Assembly: GCA_964591175.1 (NCBI GenBank)
Contig: CAZQAF010000008.1
Coordinates: 14,756 to 78,755, forward strand
Reading direction: 5' to 3'
DNA from: UBA11574 sp964591175
GTDB taxonomy: Bacteria; Desulfobacterota; Desulfobacteria; Desulfobacterales; UBA11574
DNA length: 64,000 nt
Part shown: one piece after another, positions 17,198 to 25,003 of the stretch
How positions within the stretch are numbered: position 1 is the first letter of the stretch
Layout of the letters: each line of letters starts with the position of its first letter
Program-made: the position numbers and the translations under genes
Notes under the pieces: model-generated
The model's input: only the letters and a program-made list of their open reading frames with translations
What the model was told of the DNA's origin: nothing
The model's database searches: none

Positions 17198-17735
17198 AAT
17201 TCTCCCCATTTTCAAACCGATGTTGCGAGATCGCGCAAACTGACTTCGGTGCGTGTGATTGCACTGACTGCACGAATCATGCCACGGATTTAGCTGAAAC
17301 TCGCCTCAACAAAATATATTCTATGTTTTTAATTGGTTGACCCAATTTTAGATACAACTGCGGTTTTACAATTGAAAGGAAAATCAACTTTTGTCAATAT
17401 TTTGACAACTTATCAATTGAAAACCGGCTCCGGACATAATTTTCCGGAGTGACCCGATAATTAGGATTATTTCATAAATTCCATATAATCCTGAAAATTT
17501 CAAGATTTCTATAATATTCTGTTATGCAGCGATGTCAAGCCTCTCGTAAAAAAGGCCGCTGTTTTGACTCCTTACGAGATCATCAGGTTTTATGCTGCCA
17601 TTTTTAAAAAGATTTGGCGATGGGGGTGTCTTCATCAAACTTCTCCGGAACAAGGCGGGAGTGTCCGGCGGCACCGATCCTGCTAATCGGGCATTTCGAC
17701 AAGCTGCAGGATATGCGTTCGCTGTATGGGCTCAA
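17198..17735. other. Intergenic region with small inverted repeats
   Basis: About 540 bases without a convincing gene. It holds a perfect palindrome TTGTCAA-TATT-TTGACAA (17391-17408) flanked by CAATTGA and TCAATTGA, a loose AATTGG/CCAATT pair near 17333-17347, and CTCGTAA/TTACGAG arms near 17542 and 17570. The mlaC-proximal part is likely promoter DNA. The far part (17580-17735) shows no recognisable feature. Confidence 0.5.
17271..17286 (-). promoter_or_regulatory. Sigma-54-like -24/-12 promoter for mlaC
   Basis: Read on the minus strand the site is TGGCATGATTCGTGCA. It keeps the invariant GG and GC dinucleotides at the correct 12-base register of TGGCACG-N4-TTGCA, with two mismatches in the consensus bases. 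It is 74 bases upstream of the mlaC start. A sigma-54 activator gene at 62.5 kb shows the organism uses this sigma factor. A single matrix-like match can occur by chance. Confidence 0.3.
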
Positions 17736-18281
17736 TTACCGGCTGTATTTCCCCATTAACTGTACCTGGCCGACAATATGATTTTCCATCGCGTTGAGGA
17801 GCTGTTTTTTTGTGGCACCTGGAGGCAGGTTCAGTAAGGTGTCAAGGGCGTATAATTTGAAATAATATCGATGGGTACCTCCTGGCGGGCAGGGACCGCC
17901 GTAACCGATCCGTCGAAAATCATTGATCCCCTGAATCCCGCCGATTTCCGGGCGATCATTGGCGCCGATATTTTCAGGGACGCCCTGTGCCGCTGACGGA
18001 ATATCATAATAGACCCAGTGCACCCATGTGCCCATTGGTGCATCCGGATCGTCACAGATGAGCGCAAGGCTCTTTGTTTCTTCCGGTATCGAGTCCCATT
18101 TTAAAGGTGGGGACAGATCGGTTCCGTCGCAGGTGTATTTTTCAGGGATCATTCCGCCTTCATCAAATGCCGGGCTTGTCAGTTTCATGATTCCTCCTTC
18201 TGCGTTTGCATAAGAAAAGGTTAAAAAAATAATACCAATGAAGAATAACAACCAGGAAATTAAAGTGATTTTATCTCTCAT
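17736..18281 (-). CDS. YbhB/YbcL-type PEBP family protein with signal peptide
   Basis: Phosphatidylethanolamine-binding-protein fold, 181 residues. The family landmarks are S-P-A-F-D-E-G-G-M-I-P-x-x-Y-T-C-D-G-x-D-x-S-P-P-L, C-D-D-P-D-A-P-M-G-T-W-V-H-W-V and G-G-P-C-P-P-G-G-T-H-R-Y. An N-terminal hydrophobic segment ending in S-Y-A-N-A suggests export. The start at 18281 has GGAGGATC seven bases before it. Its physiological role is not known in bacteria. It is 40 bases downstream of the YheT-like hydrolase and could share its transcript. Confidence 0.92.
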   Translation of the reverse strand: MRDKITLISWLLFFIGIIFLTFSYANAEGGIMKLTSPAFDEGGMIPEKYTCDGTDLSPPLKWDSIPEETKSLALICDDPDAPMGTWVHWVYYDIPSAAQGVPENIGANDRPEIGGIQGINDFRRIGYGGPCPPGGTHRYYFKLYALDTLLNLPPGATKKQLLNAMENHIVGQVQLMGKYSR

Positions 18282-18320
18282 CGTTTGATCCTCCAAGTTT
18301 CGCATCATGGGGAAAGCAAA

Positions 18321-19289
18321 TCAAGCGTTTTTAGTGACGAACGCCGCAATTTGTTTTTCATGCCAATATTCACCGCTCGATCTGAAATCGATAAAACCCA
18401 CATGCCCCCCGTGTCTCGGCATTTCAAAATAAAGGTGGCGGCTGTTCTTTGCTTCTTCAACGGGATAACACTGCCTACCTAAAAAGGGGTCATCCCGAGC
18501 ACTGATCAACAGCACCGGAATATTGATTCCGGGAAGAAATTGCCGGCAACTGCATCGGGTCCAGTAATCCTTCGCACTTGAAAATCCGTGAATGGGCGCC
18601 GTATATCTGTCGTCAAAATCTTTGAACGTTCGAATCAAATGATAGTTTGCGTCATCAATGTCATTGGGCATCAGACGCATCTTTATGCGTATCTTGTCAT
18701 GAAACATCATTAAAAAACGCTTCATATAGAGGATATTGGATGGCTGCGCAAGTTTATTGGCACAGGATTCCAGATCACAGGGCACTGAAACAGCCGCGGC
18801 GCATTTAATCAGCGAAGATATCGGGTATTTTTTCTCTCCCAGATACATCAGGGTTAAATTGCCCCCTACACTGAAACCGACCAATGAAATACGAGCATAA
18901 TGATAATGATCGATCACGTGATTGACAACGGTATGAAGATCCTCTGTTGCGCCGCAGTGATAGGACCTAAGAAGACGATTGGGCTGGCCGCTGCACCCGC
19001 GGAAGTTAAACGCGACGGCATCCCATCCTCTGCTGTTGAATGCGCGAATCATGCCGAGCATATATGAACGCCGGGAATGGCCCTCCAGACCGTGCAATAC
19101 AATGCCCACTTTGTCTCCGCCAACCCGGGACCAGTCCAGATCAATAAAATCATGATCCGGGGTAGATATCCGTTCCCGAACATAGCTGATGTTTCTGACC
19201 TTTCTAAAAAGGGGCGGATAGATGGTCTGAATATGCGCGTTTTTGAATAACCTCCGAGGCTTGTAATCCGATGCTGAAATTAACGGCAT
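18321..19289 (-). CDS. YheT-family alpha/beta hydrolase
   Basis: Serine hydrolase of about 322 residues. The YheT subgroup N-terminus N-A-H-I-Q-T-I-Y-P is present, then H-G-L-E-G-H-S oxyanion region, F-N-F-R-G-C-S-G, nucleophile elbow G-F-S-V-G-G-N, acid S-A-R-D-D-P-F and histidine in H-G-G-H-V-G-F. The Met at 19289 gives the usual family length; an in-frame extension upstream overlaps the divergent tag promoter region. Substrates of YheT proteins are unproven esters. It is divergent from the Tag glycosylase gene. Confidence 0.9.
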   Translation of the reverse strand: MPLISASDYKPRRLFKNAHIQTIYPPLFRKVRNISYVRERISTPDHDFIDLDWSRVGGDKVGIVLHGLEGHSRRSYMLGMIRAFNSRGWDAVAFNFRGCSGQPNRLLRSYHCGATEDLHTVVNHVIDHYHYARISLVGFSVGGNLTLMYLGEKKYPISSLIKCAAAVSVPCDLESCANKLAQPSNILYMKRFLMMFHDKIRIKMRLMPNDIDDANYHLIRTFKDFDDRYTAPIHGFSSAKDYWTRCSCRQFLPGINIPVLLISARDDPFLGRQCYPVEEAKNSRHLYFEMPRHGGHVGFIDFRSSGEYWHEKQIAAFVTKNA

Positions 19290-19435
19290 TTTAAAAATAC
19301 TCCGGCATGATGATTTCACATTGAATCTGTATTTTTGGCATGATAGGGAAAATTGATCAAGCAACTTTTGATGGCCGTGATTCCGTATGTGTTTTCCTGT
19401 TTCACGCTATACATGTGCCAATTGGAGATTATACA

Positions 19436-20017
19436 ATGAAGAACGATAAACAAACCTGCCCCTGGCCAAAAGGAGATCCGCTTTTGATACAATATCATGA
19501 TAAAGAATGGGGGGTTCCTTTGCATAACGACAAAAAACTCTTTGAATTTCTGATCCTCGAAGGATTCCAGGCAGGATTGAGCTGGCTGACGATTTTGAAA
19601 AAAAGAGAAAATTTCCGGAAGGCGTTTGACAATTTTGATTTCAATAAAATGGCAGCATATGATCGGCAAAAGAAAAATTCCCTGTTAAAGGACGGCGGCA
19701 TCATCCGCAACAGATTAAAAATTGAAAGCGCGATTAGCAATGCAAAGGCGTTTATTGACGTCAGAAAAGAATTCGGGACCTTTAACAAATACATATGGAA
19801 ATTTACCGACAACACGCCGATCCGAAATGGATTCGAATCCTTAAAAGAAATTCCCGCAAGAACAGAGCTGTCCGATCTTATCAGCAAGGATTTAAAAAAA
19901 AGGGGATTTAAGTTCGTCGGATCAACTATTGTCTATGCGCACATGCAGGCCACCGGGATGGTGAATGACCATATTAAAAGTTGCTTCAGGTACAAAGAGA
20001 TTATCGAAAAGTTCTGA
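19436..20017 (+). CDS. tag: DNA-3-methyladenine glycosylase I
   Basis: Base-excision repair enzyme that removes 3-methyladenine from alkylated DNA. It has 193 residues. The zinc-snap residues of Tag are visible: Cys in C-P-W-P near the N-terminus, His in Y-H-D-K-E-W-G, and the C-terminal H and C in D-H-I-K-S-C-F-R. The family blocks F-E-F-L-I-L-E-G-F-Q-A-G-L-S-W and I-V-Y-A-H-M-Q-A-T-G are complete. The ATG at 19436 has TTGGAGA before it. It is a single gene. Confidence 0.95.
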   Translation: MKNDKQTCPWPKGDPLLIQYHDKEWGVPLHNDKKLFEFLILEGFQAGLSWLTILKKRENFRKAFDNFDFNKMAAYDRQKKNSLLKDGGIIRNRLKIESAISNAKAFIDVRKEFGTFNKYIWKFTDNTPIRNGFESLKEIPARTELSDLISKDLKKRGFKFVGSTIVYAHMQATGMVNDHIKSCFRYKEIIEKF

Positions 20018-20143
20018 AATTAATTTTTTCATGCTTTTTTCCACATCCCGACATGATTCGCCGATATGGAATTCAAAAGGTCTTTTTGTGCAATATTCTA
20101 TAATTATTAGATATATTCTGTCCGAAAGCGACAATAAAAATAG

Positions 20144-20941
20144 TTAGGCGGAAAAAAATTGCATCACCATCTCGTGAAACTCATCGGCGCATTCCAGATG
20201 AATGAGATGACCGGCATCGGCAAAAGACTTTACCACTGCGTCGGGAATTTGGTTCGAAAGCAAAAACCCGTTTTCGGGCGGCACCAGTTTGTCCTTTTCT
20301 GCCGTGAGGATCAAGGTGGGGACGTGTATCTTATGGATGCGGCCGCAGGCATCGAAGCCGGCGATGGCACCGAGCTGTCGTTTGAGGGCGTAATCCGGCT
20401 GAAAAGGCGCCCCCAGCTCCCGTTCCCTGTAACGGTCCAAGGCAGCCGATCCTTTTTTCAAAAACCGAGGCGTGGCCAACAGCAAAAGATTTTTGTCGAA
20501 GATCCCTTCCGGTGAAAGCCCTGCGTTATCGGCAAATTGTTTGATAAGATTCGGATCCGGCGGTATCCGCCGGCTGACGCCGCAGTGGGTGCTTCCAAGG
20601 ACTAGGCGGCGGACCCGGGTCGAATGTCTCAAAGCCAATTCCTGGGCAATCATGCCGCCCATGGAAAGGCCCACGACACCGGCGTGTTTCACTCCGGCCG
20701 CATCCAGAACAGCCGCGGCATGATCCGCCATTTCCGCCATCGTGTAAGGACGGTCCGGCATGCTGGAACGGCCGGCGCCGATGTTGTCAAAGACAATGAC
20801 ACGAAAATAAGGAGACCATGCCGCGATACTCTCTTCCCAGGTCCACGTGCCGCCGCCGACCCCGCTGATCAACAGCAGCGGCTCTTTTTCCCCGTAACTT
20901 TCCCAATGGATCTTCAGGTCATTAAAAATTGTTTCGGACAA
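20144..20941 (-). CDS. Alpha/beta hydrolase (enol-lactonase/BioH-like)
   Basis: Cytoplasmic hydrolase of 265 residues with the catalytic serine in V-G-L-S-M-G-G-M, an acid in T-A-E-K-D-K-L-V-P and a terminal histidine in A-G-H-L-I-H-L-E. The start codon is TTG (20939-20941), supported by AGGAGG seven bases upstream and by the family-typical first residues. It is divergent from the OsmC selenoprotein gene. The substrate is not deducible; similarity to 3-oxoadipate enol-lactonases is general. Confidence 0.88.
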   Translation of the reverse strand: MSETIFNDLKIHWESYGEKEPLLLISGVGGGTWTWEESIAAWSPYFRVIVFDNIGAGRSSMPDRPYTMAEMADHAAAVLDAAGVKHAGVVGLSMGGMIAQELALRHSTRVRRLVLGSTHCGVSRRIPPDPNLIKQFADNAGLSPEGIFDKNLLLLATPRFLKKGSAALDRYRERELGAPFQPDYALKRQLGAIAGFDACGRIHKIHVPTLILTAEKDKLVPPENGFLLSNQIPDAVVKSFADAGHLIHLECADEFHEMVMQFFSA

Positions 20942-20968
20942 TTTGCACCTCCTGATATTTTACTCCGC

Positions 20969-20996
20969 TTGACATGCAATAAACTGATATTAAATT
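20969..20996 (+). promoter_or_regulatory. Sigma-70-like promoter before OsmC selenoprotein gene
   Basis: TTGACA at 20969-20974 is followed by a 16-base spacer and TAAATT at 20991-20996, in AT-rich DNA about 100 bases before the OsmC start. A consensus -35 with a 4/6 match at -10. Inferred only from sequence. Confidence 0.4.
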
Positions 20997-21099
20997 AAGT
21001 ATATCAAATTTTACATCATTGATCATATGAAAAAACTCCCTTCCCTTGCACCCCAAGTTATCATGAGGTTCGGAGAATACAAACCAAAAGGAGGATTTT

Positions 21100-21570
21100 A
21101 TGGGAGACATCGTTCATACGTCACGCATCACCATTACCAGAGAGCACGGGCCCACCCGGAAAGCCGAAATCGAAGGGTTTAACGAACCGGTATATTACGG
21201 CATCCACGGCGGCATTAAAAATTTCTACAAAATCGAGCCGGAAAAGGAACACGCTGCGACCTTGGACCACATTGTCGGCGCCGTCGGCGGCTGAATGATG
21301 GGTACACTGGCCGCGGTGTTGGCCGGCAAAAAGATCAAAACCTTTAAAGATCTATACAAAGCCGTCGTAACCGGCGATATCGAAAATGTCGACGGTGTCT
21401 TGAAAATAAAACACATCAACGTTGAGTATCACCTGAAACTTCCCAGGGAAAAAAGACAAGATGCTTCGGAAGCACTGGAAAATTACATCACATCATGCCC
21501 TGCAGCCCAGAGCGTGATCGGCTGCATTGATATCACCCATGAACTTTTGATGGAGGATTTACCGGCATAA
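21100..21570 (+). CDS. OsmC-family peroxidase, predicted selenoprotein (Sec65)
   Basis: Reads as one 156-residue OsmC-family protein if the in-frame TGA at 21292-21294 codes for selenocysteine. The segment L-D-H-I-V-G-A-V-G-G-[UGA]-M-M-G-T-L-A-A-V-L places the UGA where OsmC/Ohr proteins carry the peroxidatic Cys (family pattern ending A-x-G-C-x-x-G-T-L). The partner Cys133 (T-S-C-P-A-A) lies downstream. The frame is unbroken on both sides, the ribosome site AAAGGAGG is strong, and a hairpin of SECIS type starts 12 bases after the UGA. OsmC proteins reduce organic hydroperoxides; Sec would raise reactivity. The alternative is a nonsense-mutated OsmC, less likely given the hairpin and position. 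Confidence 0.88.
21307..21326 (+). promoter_or_regulatory. Candidate bacterial SECIS element (OsmC)
   Basis: CTGGCC (21307-21312) pairs with GGCCGG (21321-21326) around the 8-base loop GCGGTGTT. The loop begins 18 bases after the UGA and has G as its first base, as in the published bacterial SECIS pattern (short stem, loop of 3-14 bases with G in the first two positions). It lies inside the coding frame. Confidence 0.7.
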
Positions 21571-21665
21571 TGGAGAATTTTCAGGTTATATACTCAAGTA
21601 TGTCGAGGACTTGAGACGAGAGCTTAACGCCGATATCGGATGAAAAGACTTTTTTGAGATGGCTT

Positions 21666-22175
21666 CTAAATTTTTCTGCTGTCATAAGCCCAATTCAGTA
21701 AAGCCTGTCTCTGCTTCGGCCGGCAACTCACATCTTTCTCTTTGCAGTGCTTTCTGATCTGAGCAATATGACGTTTCATCGCTTTCCAACGCTTGACCTG
21801 GCGCGCATCATCCGGGCATCTTCTGCCCATGTAGTATCTGCAATACCATTGAAACCATCCCCTGGGATCTTCATGGTAGATCCAGCCTTTTTCCTGCCAT
21901 ACGGATAACGGCTGGGACGCATTGATGCCAAAGTAATTCAACTCGGGATCATGGCGTTCATGACACAGCTTTGCATCCGTATACCAGTCTTTGGGAAACT
22001 CATTTCTGCAATCGGTCATATACTTGCCGCCGAAAACCCCCATCTCAAGCATCTGCCCTGGCGTTACGTCAGGAGTGAAATCCAAGTGGAAGTTCTTTCC
22101 CACAGGCGCTGTCAAATAATACGTATAGTTTGTCTGCATCAGGTCGTTGACGATGACCTTCCGCCATTTCATCAT
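21666..22175 (-). CDS. Conserved hypothetical cytosolic protein
   Basis: Basic, tryptophan-rich protein of 169 residues with no signal peptide or membrane segment. It contains two C-terminal Cys-bearing stretches (R-R-C-P-D-D-A-R-Q and K-H-C-K-E-K-D-V-S-C-R-P) and the segment P-R-G-W-F-Q-W-Y-C-R-Y-Y. No family is recognised with certainty. The start follows GGGGAGGTGA; a second ATG directly after is equally possible. It is downstream of wrbA on the same strand with a purine repeat tract between them. Confidence 0.75.
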   Translation of the reverse strand: MMKWRKVIVNDLMQTNYTYYLTAPVGKNFHLDFTPDVTPGQMLEMGVFGGKYMTDCRNEFPKDWYTDAKLCHERHDPELNYFGINASQPLSVWQEKGWIYHEDPRGWFQWYCRYYMGRRCPDDARQVKRWKAMKRHIAQIRKHCKEKDVSCRPKQRQALLNWAYDSRKI

Positions 22176-22223
22176 TCACCTCCCCAATTCTCGACATCCG
22201 TTTTCTGACCTCGGACCTCCGGC

Positions 22224-22270
22224 CCTTCCACCAACCTTCCAACCTTCTTACCTTCTCACCTTCTGCCCTT
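22224..22270. repeat. Polypyrimidine tract of ACCTTC-type units
   Basis: Seven near-tandem units based on CCTTC (for example CCAACCTTCCAACCTTCTTA) make a strand-biased tract between wrbA and the hypothetical gene. On the transcribed minus strand it reads as GAAGGT repeats. The units vary, so it is not a CRISPR or strict microsatellite. Confidence 0.7.
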
Positions 22271-22324
22271 AAGACCTCTGCTTGCCCGGCGTAGCTCGGA
22301 GAGCGAAGACGGGACCTCTGGCTT

Positions 22325-22957
22325 TTAGAGCGCCTTTTCCCCGGCCTTTAGTTTCTTTGCTATCTTTGCGACATGCTCTCCCTGGTAGCGGGCACCGGCA
22401 ATTTCAGTTTCGCCGGGCATTCGGCTCCCATCGGCCCCGGCGATGGTCGACGCACCATAAGGCGAGCAACCACTGATTTCATTCATGGTCATTTGTCCCT
22501 GAAATGAATACGGCAGCCCGACAATGATCATACCCTGATGAAGCAGCGTGATATGAAAACTCAAAATCGTTGATTCCTGACCGCCGTGCTGGGTGTTTGA
22601 GCTCGACATAACGCTTCCTACCTTTCCGACCAACGATCCGTTCATCCACAACTGTCCGGTGGCATCGAGGAATTGTCTCATCTGCCCGCACATGTTTCCG
22701 AAACGGGTCGGCGTTCCAAAAATAACGGCGTCCGCTTCGGCAAGCTGATCCACGCTGCATACCGGCACATGAGACTGTTGTTTCTGAACGTCAATCGCTC
22801 CCATTTGCTCCAGCACGTCATTGGGGAGCGTCTCCGGAACCCTGCACAATTGAGCTTCCACGCCGGCTACCGCGCGTACACCTTCAGCGGCAGCTTCAGC
22901 GAGCTTGTATATGTGACCATACATTGAGTAATAAACGATCAATACATTTACTTTCAT
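22325..22957 (-). CDS. wrbA: WrbA-type NAD(P)H:quinone oxidoreductase
   Basis: Flavodoxin-fold enzyme that reduces quinones by two electrons and guards against oxidative stress. It has 210 residues. The FMN phosphate loop is Y-Y-S-M-Y-G-H-I, and the WrbA block G-T-P-T-R-F-G-N-M-C-G-Q-M-R-Q-F-L-D-A-T-G-x-L-W is complete. The later S-S-N-T-Q-H-G-G-Q-E and S-P-Y-G-A-S-T-I-A-G segments confirm the type IV class. It lies upstream of the hypothetical gene and may share a transcript with it. Confidence 0.95.
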   Translation of the reverse strand: MKVNVLIVYYSMYGHIYKLAEAAAEGVRAVAGVEAQLCRVPETLPNDVLEQMGAIDVQKQQSHVPVCSVDQLAEADAVIFGTPTRFGNMCGQMRQFLDATGQLWMNGSLVGKVGSVMSSSNTQHGGQESTILSFHITLLHQGMIIVGLPYSFQGQMTMNEISGCSPYGASTIAGADGSRMPGETEIAGARYQGEHVAKIAKKLKAGEKAL

Positions 22958-23116
22958 TTTGTCCTCCTTTCTTTCGTTATAGAGAACGAGAGATGAGTTG
23001 CATCCTTCGGTAGAGAAAATAAAACGAAGATCTTCCGCGTGGATTTCTAAAGATCATGACCGAATCTCTTCGGGGGAGCATACCCCCTGAACACATACGG
23101 ATTGAACAACCTATCG

Positions 23117-23605
23117 CTATACCTCTTCCGACAAATCAATCCATTTCCCTTTCGTGAGCGCTTCCAAATCCATAGGTTCAAGCTTAAAAACCGCAAAAGG
23201 CGTGCCGGCCGCCGCCCAGATGACATCATATTTTTTAAGATCCGGATCCAATATGGTTTCCAGGGGTTCGATATGACCTGCCGGCGGCACGCCGCCGATG
23301 GCATATCCGACCCTTTCTTTCACATAGGTTCCGTCAGCTCTGCCAAGTTTTAAGCCCGTTGATTTTTGTATTTTCATGACATCGACTCGATTTGAGCCGG
23401 ATGCGATGACGAGGACCGGACGGTCGGTTTCCATATCCTTAAACACCAGCGATTTTGCGATTTGAGACACCAAACATCCAATACTATCCGCAGCCTCTTT
23501 CGCGGTCCTTGTTGAACCGGGAAGCGCTTTAACTTCAAAGGAAAAGCCCCTGGCATGAAGAAAATCCTGTACCCGTTTTGCACTGCCGCTCAGTTCTGCT
23601 GTCAT
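23117..23605 (-). CDS. YbaK/EbsC-type aminoacyl-tRNA deacylase
   Basis: Trans-editing domain protein of 162 residues, of the family that removes mischarged Cys or Ala from tRNA-Pro. The core K-S-L-V-F-K-D with the essential lysine, then S-G-S-N-R-V-D and G-Y-A-I-G-G-V-P-P-A-G-H matches YbaK. AAAGGAATAG precedes the start. A second family member, closer to ProX, is at 51.5 kb next to putA. Confidence 0.92.
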   Translation of the reverse strand: MTAELSGSAKRVQDFLHARGFSFEVKALPGSTRTAKEAADSIGCLVSQIAKSLVFKDMETDRPVLVIASGSNRVDVMKIQKSTGLKLGRADGTYVKERVGYAIGGVPPAGHIEPLETILDPDLKKYDVIWAAAGTPFAVFKLEPMDLEALTKGKWIDLSEEV

Positions 23606-23649
23606 AAGTCTATTCCTTTTTCTAAGTTCTTAATATCCACAATAATACT

Positions 23650-23866
23650 TTATTTCATCTTTTCTACCGTGTTTCCGTATTTGCCGATGCCACTATCTAA
23701 TAACATTATGTCGATATCTGATTTTTTCAAGGTTATTCTCAGCATTTTGCACGGGGTATACCGCCACAAAAATTTTATAATGGGGATAGTTCGCCATGCG
23801 TTCGAGGATGCGCTCAGCGTCTCGCAGAGAAAGAAACTTGTCCGTCATCCGAATCCGGTTGCGCAT
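23650..23866 (-). pseudogene. Small frameshifted reading frame downstream of the tungstate operon
   Basis: Protein-like sequence starts at ATG 23866 with M-R-N-R-I-R-M-T-D-K-F-L-S-L-R-D-A-E-R-I and reads on to N-N-L-E-K. It then continues sensibly in the +1 frame as S-D-I-D-I-M-L-L-D-S-G-I-G-K-Y-G-N-T to a TAA at 23650-23652. The switch falls in a run of six A. Removing one A restores a 71-codon frame. No family is recognised. It follows the wtpC-like stop by about 50 bases, in the same frame. A real small gene with a sequencing error, programmed slippage, or a decayed gene are all possible. Confidence 0.45.
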
Positions 23867-23917
23867 AGAGGCGGAGTATCTTTTAAAGATTTTCTCTGCA
23901 AACCGGTATATTCGGCG

Positions 23918-25003
23918 CTACAAGGACAATTCCTGAGGCACCCAGTATACCCCTTTACCAAGGAAGCCGACGGGCACGGTGTTGCCGATTCTCAGATTTG
24001 CAGATATGGCTTTGGCTTCTCGCCGTGAAAGATAGGTTTTCAGGTTTTTCCCGCCATTATGGGCGAGGGTCACCTCAACGATCCCGCTGCCGTTCATCAG
24101 GTAAACATCGGAAATGCTCAGGCTTCCCTGCCAAACATAATCCTGCGGATCTCCATCTGGAAAGAGTTCGATGCTCCAGCCCGGCAGGGTCAGACAGATC
24201 CGCTCGGGCAGATCGTCTTTGCCGGCGGAAAGCCGAGCCAGATCCACATCCCCCATCACCGTCACAAGCCGGTTATCCTCGACCGTTGCCGTGATCAGGT
24301 TCTCGATGCCCACCAGTTCGGCGACGCTGCGGCTGTTGGGATGTCTGCACACCTCTTCCAGTGCCCCATTCTGCAAGATCCGCCCGTCTTTCATTACGGC
24401 CAGTTGATCGGCCAGGAAAAAGGCTTCCGCGAGATCGTGCGTGATGTGAACAATCGTTACTCCGAGCTGGGTGTGAATCCTTTTCAATTCGTTTTGAATG
24501 CGGCTGCGGGTAACACGGTCAAGGGCGCTCAGCGGTTCATCGAGGAGCAGCACATAAGGCTCCATCACCAATGCCCGGGCCAGGGCCACACGCTGGCGCT
24601 CTCCTCCGGAAAGCCGGCTGGGCCGCCTTTTGAGCAAATGTCCGATTTCAAGAAAGTCTGCCATTTCTTCAACAACCCCTTTGATTTTGCGTTCCGGGGT
24701 ACCTTTCAGATGCAGACCAAAGGCAATGTTCCGTAAAACCGTGAGATGCGGAAACAGGACATAATCCTGATATACGATTCCCAGATGCCTTTTTTCGGGT
24801 GCCAGTCGGGTGGCATCGAGGCCCTTGATATGGATGCGTCCGCTGGTGGGCTTGTGTACGCCGGCGATGGTTTCGAGGAGGACGGTTTTCCCCGTGCCCG
24901 TGGAGCCAAGAAGCGTCAGGTAGGTTCCGGCCTTGACATGGAGGGAGACATCACGGAGCTGAAATTCGCCCAGCCTGACATCAATCCCTTCAAGTCTGAG
25001 CAT
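23918..25003 (-). CDS. Tungstate/molybdate ABC transporter, ATP-binding protein
   Basis: ATPase subunit of 361 residues. Walker A is G-S-T-G-T-G-K-T, the ABC signature is L-S-G-G-E-R-Q-R-V-A-L-A-R-A and Walker B is V-L-L-L-D-E-P-L-S-A-L-D. The C-terminal 120 residues form a MOP-like regulatory domain (I-S-D-V-Y-L-M-N-G-S-G-I-V-E-V-T), usual in ModC/WtpC. It follows the permease stop by zero bases. It powers uptake of the oxyanion for molybdopterin or tungstopterin enzymes such as formate dehydrogenase. Confidence 0.9.
   Translation of the reverse strand: MLRLEGIDVRLGEFQLRDVSLHVKAGTYLTLLGSTGTGKTVLLETIAGVHKPTSGRIHIKGLDATRLAPEKRHLGIVYQDYVLFPHLTVLRNIAFGLHLKGTPERKIKGVVEEMADFLEIGHLLKRRPSRLSGGERQRVALARALVMEPYVLLLDEPLSALDRVTRSRIQNELKRIHTQLGVTIVHITHDLAEAFFLADQLAVMKDGRILQNGALEEVCRHPNSRSVAELVGIENLITATVEDNRLVTVMGDVDLARLSAGKDDLPERICLTLPGWSIELFPDGDPQDYVWQGSLSISDVYLMNGSGIVEVTLAHNGGKNLKTYLSRREAKAISANLRIGNTVPVGFLGKGVYWVPQELSL

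Noticed and set aside
22224..22270. CRISPR-like array
   Set aside because: The units are 5-8 bases, imperfect and without spacers, so it is a simple tract. No CRISPR array or cas gene was seen anywhere in the window.
23555..24736. Plus-strand frames across the wtpC-like gene end
   Set aside because: They lie opposite the ABC ATPase and the YbaK start and show no protein family features.
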